Below, in pieces: positions 39,953 through 41,940 of a stretch of 41,940 nucleotides of DNA. Under the pieces are notes generated by a model, which saw only the letters and a list, made by a program, of their open reading frames with translations, was not told the origin of the DNA and made no database searches. How positions within the stretch are numbered: position 1 is the stretch's first letter; each line of letters starts with the position of its first letter. The position numbers and the translations under genes were made by a program. Origin of the DNA: Nocardia alba NBRC 108234 (GTDB lineage Bacteria > Actinomycetota > Actinomycetes > Mycobacteriales > Mycobacteriaceae); contig NZ_BDAX01000005.1 of the NCBI RefSeq assembly GCF_001612665.1, forward strand, positions 1 through 41,940, written 5' to 3'.

Positions 39953-41401
39953 CTACCAACCCTCGCCCCGGCCGACCTCCCGCAGAACCCGCACCGCCGC
40001 CCGAACGTGCCCTAACAACGGTGTAGCGGAAATAGGCGCCCCCACCTCCCGCCCCCCGTGGGCAGCCAGATTCGCCGCCAGAGCATGGACCCGAGCCCCC
40101 GCGGCAGCGGCCCACCCCGCCTCACGCCCCGCGGCGAGCAACGCCCCGATGATTCCCGAAAGCACGTCCCCCGACCCCGGCGTAGCAGCCCAATCGCCAC
40201 CCGCGTCATTGACCAGCGTCGCCTGCCCCGGCGAGGCGACGACGGTCGCCCGCCCCTTGAGCAGCACCGTCACCTCCCACTCGCGCGCCAACCTCCGCAC
40301 CGCGCCCACCCGATCCGAACCCACCGCACTCCCCGTCAGCCGGGCGAATTCACCCGCATGCGGGGTCAGGACCGTCACCGCCGAACGCCCCCGAACCAGC
40401 CCCGGTTCCTCGGCCAGAATCGTCAACCCGTCCGCGTCAACCAACACCGGCAGATCAGTACCCAATACCTCGGCCAACCGATCCCGAGCCCCCGAGTCGG
40501 TACCTCCCCCCGGCCCGAACACCCAGGCCTGCACCCTCCCGGTCTCCGAAATCGTAGAACTGGCGACAACTTCGGGAAACTTCTCCAACACCTCGGCATC
40601 GGACCCCACATACCGAACCATCCCCGACGTAGCCGCCACCGCGGCCCCCGTGCACAGCACCCCCGCCCCCGGATACTTCGCACTCCCCGCGCACACCCCC
40701 GTCACCCCCTGGCTGTATTTGTCGTCGGTGGGCCCCGGCACCGGCCACCCGTCCCCCACCGCCCCCGGATCGAGCTGCACCAGCCCGGCATCCGGAAGCT
40801 GTAAACCGATCGGCACCAACACAATTCGCCCACACCGGGGCGCGGCCAACGCGTGCACCGGTTTATAGGCACCGAACGCCACCGTCACATCCGCCGTCAC
40901 CGCGGGCCCATCCACCGCCCCGGTCTCCGGATCGACCCCACTGGGCAGATCAGCCGAAACGATCGGAACATCCAGAGCAGCAACCATTTCCGCCGCCGGA
41001 GGCCGCAACGGACCACGACCGGAAATGCCCACGATCCCATCGATCACCAGATCTACGGCATCGAGCCGATCCACCACCCGCCCACCAGCCGCCCGCAAGG
41101 CCGCGAGCCCTTCCCGATGCGCCCGTTCGGGATTCAGCAGAACAGCCGACACCCGAACCCCACGACGCCGCAAGAACACCCCCGCCCACAACGCATCCCC
41201 ACCGTTGTCCCCCGACCCCACCAGCAAACCGACGGTCCGCCCGACCACCCCCCCGGTCAGCGACCGCAATTCGTCGACAACCACCCCCGCCAGACCGAAA
41301 GCCGCCCGCCGCATCGGCACACCCGCGGGCACTCGCGTGAACAGCTCGGCTTCCGCCGCCCGCACCTCGTCGACGGTGTAATAGCCACGCCGATCCGACA
41401 T
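39953..41401 (-). CDS. nnr: Bifunctional NAD(P)H-hydrate epimerase/dehydratase
   Basis: Repairs hydrated NADH and NADPH. The N-terminal epimerase domain (about 1-210) has [16 protein letters not shown] and [16 protein letters not shown]. The C-terminal ADP-dependent dehydratase domain (about 225-480) has [10 protein letters not shown] and the phosphate motif [17 protein letters not shown]. At 482 aa it is the usual length for the fused form. ATG at 41401 has a GGGAGG ribosome site. It starts the operon that ends with tsaD. The coding sequence is unusually rich in CCCC/GGGG runs but in frame throughout. Confidence 0.94.
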   Translation of the reverse strand: MSDRRGYYTVDEVRAAEAELFTRVPAGVPMRRAAFGLAGVVVDELRSLTGGVVGRTVGLLVGSGDNGGDALWAGVFLRRRGVRVSAVLLNPERAHREGLAALRAAGGRVVDRLDAVDLVIDGIVGISGRGPLRPPAAEMVAALDVPIVSADLPSGVDPETGAVDGPAVTADVTVAFGAYKPVHALAAPRCGRIVLVPIGLQLPDAGLVQLDPGAVGDGWPVPGPTDDKYSQGVTGVCAGSAKYPGAGVLCTGAAVAATSGMVRYVGSDAEVLEKFPEVVASSTISETGRVQAWVFGPGGGTDSGARDRLAEVLGTDLPVLVDADGLTILAEEPGLVRGRSAVTVLTPHAGEFARLTGSAVGSDRVGAVRRLAREWEVTVLLKGRATVVASPGQATLVNDAGGDWAATPGSGDVLSGIIGALLAAGREAGWAAAAGARVHALAANLAAHGGREVGAPISATPLLGHVRAAVRVLREVGRGEGW

Positions 41402-41472
41402 AGTCGCCTCCCAGCCGCCCGAAACGGGCCGCCGACCGGCCCGGGGTCGCTCGCAGACTACGCTCCACACCC

Positions 41473-41895
41473 ATGTCGATGGTTCGTCACCGCGCCGCAT
41501 CCGCCCGGTTTGTCGCCGGATCGGTCGTGGCCGCCACTTTGCTCGTCGCCGGCTGTTCCGGCGACTCGGGAAACGCCGCCACCACCACAACCCGCACACC
41601 ACGCCCGGTCAACACCACGACCGCCCAACAGCACCCGCCGACCAATCTCACGATCGAGGTCGGCAACATGAAATACTCCCCCGCCGACGCCACCATCAAG
41701 GTCGGCGAGACGGTGACCTGGAAGTTCTCCGACAAGGTCCCGCACAACGTGCAGGGCATCGGCGACAAGGCGATGGGTCTCAACAGCCCGATCATCGACA
41801 AGGGCGAATGGTCCTACACCTTCACCCAACCCGGCACCTTCCGGTACCTGTGCACCCTGCACCCGGACATGCGCGGATCCATCACGGTGTCTTAG
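41473..41895 (+). CDS. Cupredoxin-domain lipoprotein
   Basis: A 140-aa secreted blue-copper-like protein. A lipobox LVAGC with Cys28 is followed by a Thr-rich linker. The plastocyanin-type domain covers about 57-140, with likely copper ligands His91 (VPHNV), Cys127, His130 and Met133 (YLCTLHPDM). It may transfer electrons or bind copper at the membrane surface. The ATG at 41473 lies 8 nt after a TACGCT hexamer, which suggests a leaderless transcript. It is divergent from nnr. Its stop codon abuts a partial copy of the dispersed element. Confidence 0.92.
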   Translation: MSMVRHRAASARFVAGSVVAATLLVAGCSGDSGNAATTTTRTPRPVNTTTAQQHPPTNLTIEVGNMKYSPADATIKVGETVTWKFSDKVPHNVQGIGDKAMGLNSPIIDKGEWSYTFTQPGTFRYLCTLHPDMRGSITVS

Positions 41896-41927
41896 GAGCG
41901 CTGGCGCGCTCGAGTTCGCGGCCCCTT
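41895..41927 (+). repeat. Partial copy C of the dispersed element
   Basis: The first ~32 bp match copies A and B, including the GAGCGC/GCGCTC hairpin and the following CGCGGCCCC. The match ends after that, before the window edge. It starts at the stop codon of the cupredoxin gene. Confidence 0.65.
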
Positions 41928-41940
41928 GTGTCCCGTCGAT

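Overview
The window is about 42 kb of high-GC actinobacterial chromosome. Its content points to a mycolic-acid-containing member of the Mycobacteriales, most likely Nocardia or a close relative. The evidence is a DnaE2/ImuA'/ImuB mutasome, an MspA-type porin, SigD with an RsdA-like anti-sigma factor, a WhiB3 orthologue, a GroEL1 with a histidine-rich tail, and a gene order from guaB3 to alr that follows the Mycobacterium tuberculosis Rv3410c-Rv3423c block as I remember it. Many genes start with GTG, and several look leaderless, with a TANNNT hexamer 6-8 nt before the start codon. I see no tRNA, rRNA, CRISPR array, transposase or phage gene.

Region 1 (1-8.9 kb) is a DNA-damage mutagenesis region. 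dnaE2 lies downstream of a small helical-repeat gene whose promoter carries two SOS (LexA) box-like sites. imuA'-imuB has a third SOS box upstream. An SDR gene with its own 20-bp operator-like palindrome and a sucrase/ferredoxin-like gene lie between them.

Region 2 (8.9-19.7 kb) is signalling and envelope stress: a tail-anchored Ser/Thr kinase, a NarL-type regulator, a PspC-domain histidine kinase, an MspA porin, a 1275-residue HTH-STAND NTPase with two apparent seven-bladed WD40 propellers, a PspC/LiaF-like membrane protein and a small membrane protein. The kinase/regulator pair and the PspC/LiaF protein look like a LiaFSR-type system, and their upstream regions share a split motif.

Region 3 (19.7-26 kb) is guanine nucleotide synthesis (guaA, guaB3, guaB) plus an alpha/beta-hydrolase fold gene that appears to have lost its whole catalytic triad. 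Region 4 (26-30.7 kb) is regulatory: rsdA-sigD, a helical-repeat gene, whiB3 behind a ~600-bp intergenic region, and a SigK-like sigma factor with a very short anti-sigma partner lacking a membrane segment. Region 5 (30.9-34.9 kb) is groES-groEL1 under a CIRCE operator, divergent from an Hsp70-like membrane protein. Region 6 (34.9-41.4 kb) is a tightly overlapping operon: nnr, alr, lipase-like hydrolase, tsaE, tsaB, rimI, tsaD. The window closes with a cupredoxin lipoprotein.

The most unusual signal is a dispersed ~150-bp intergenic element. It has two full copies in opposite orientation (23419-23569 and 30741-30891) and one partial copy (41895-41927). It folds into up to four hairpins, with compensatory base changes between copies and a nearly invariant 22-nt loop. 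No feature I recognise explains it.
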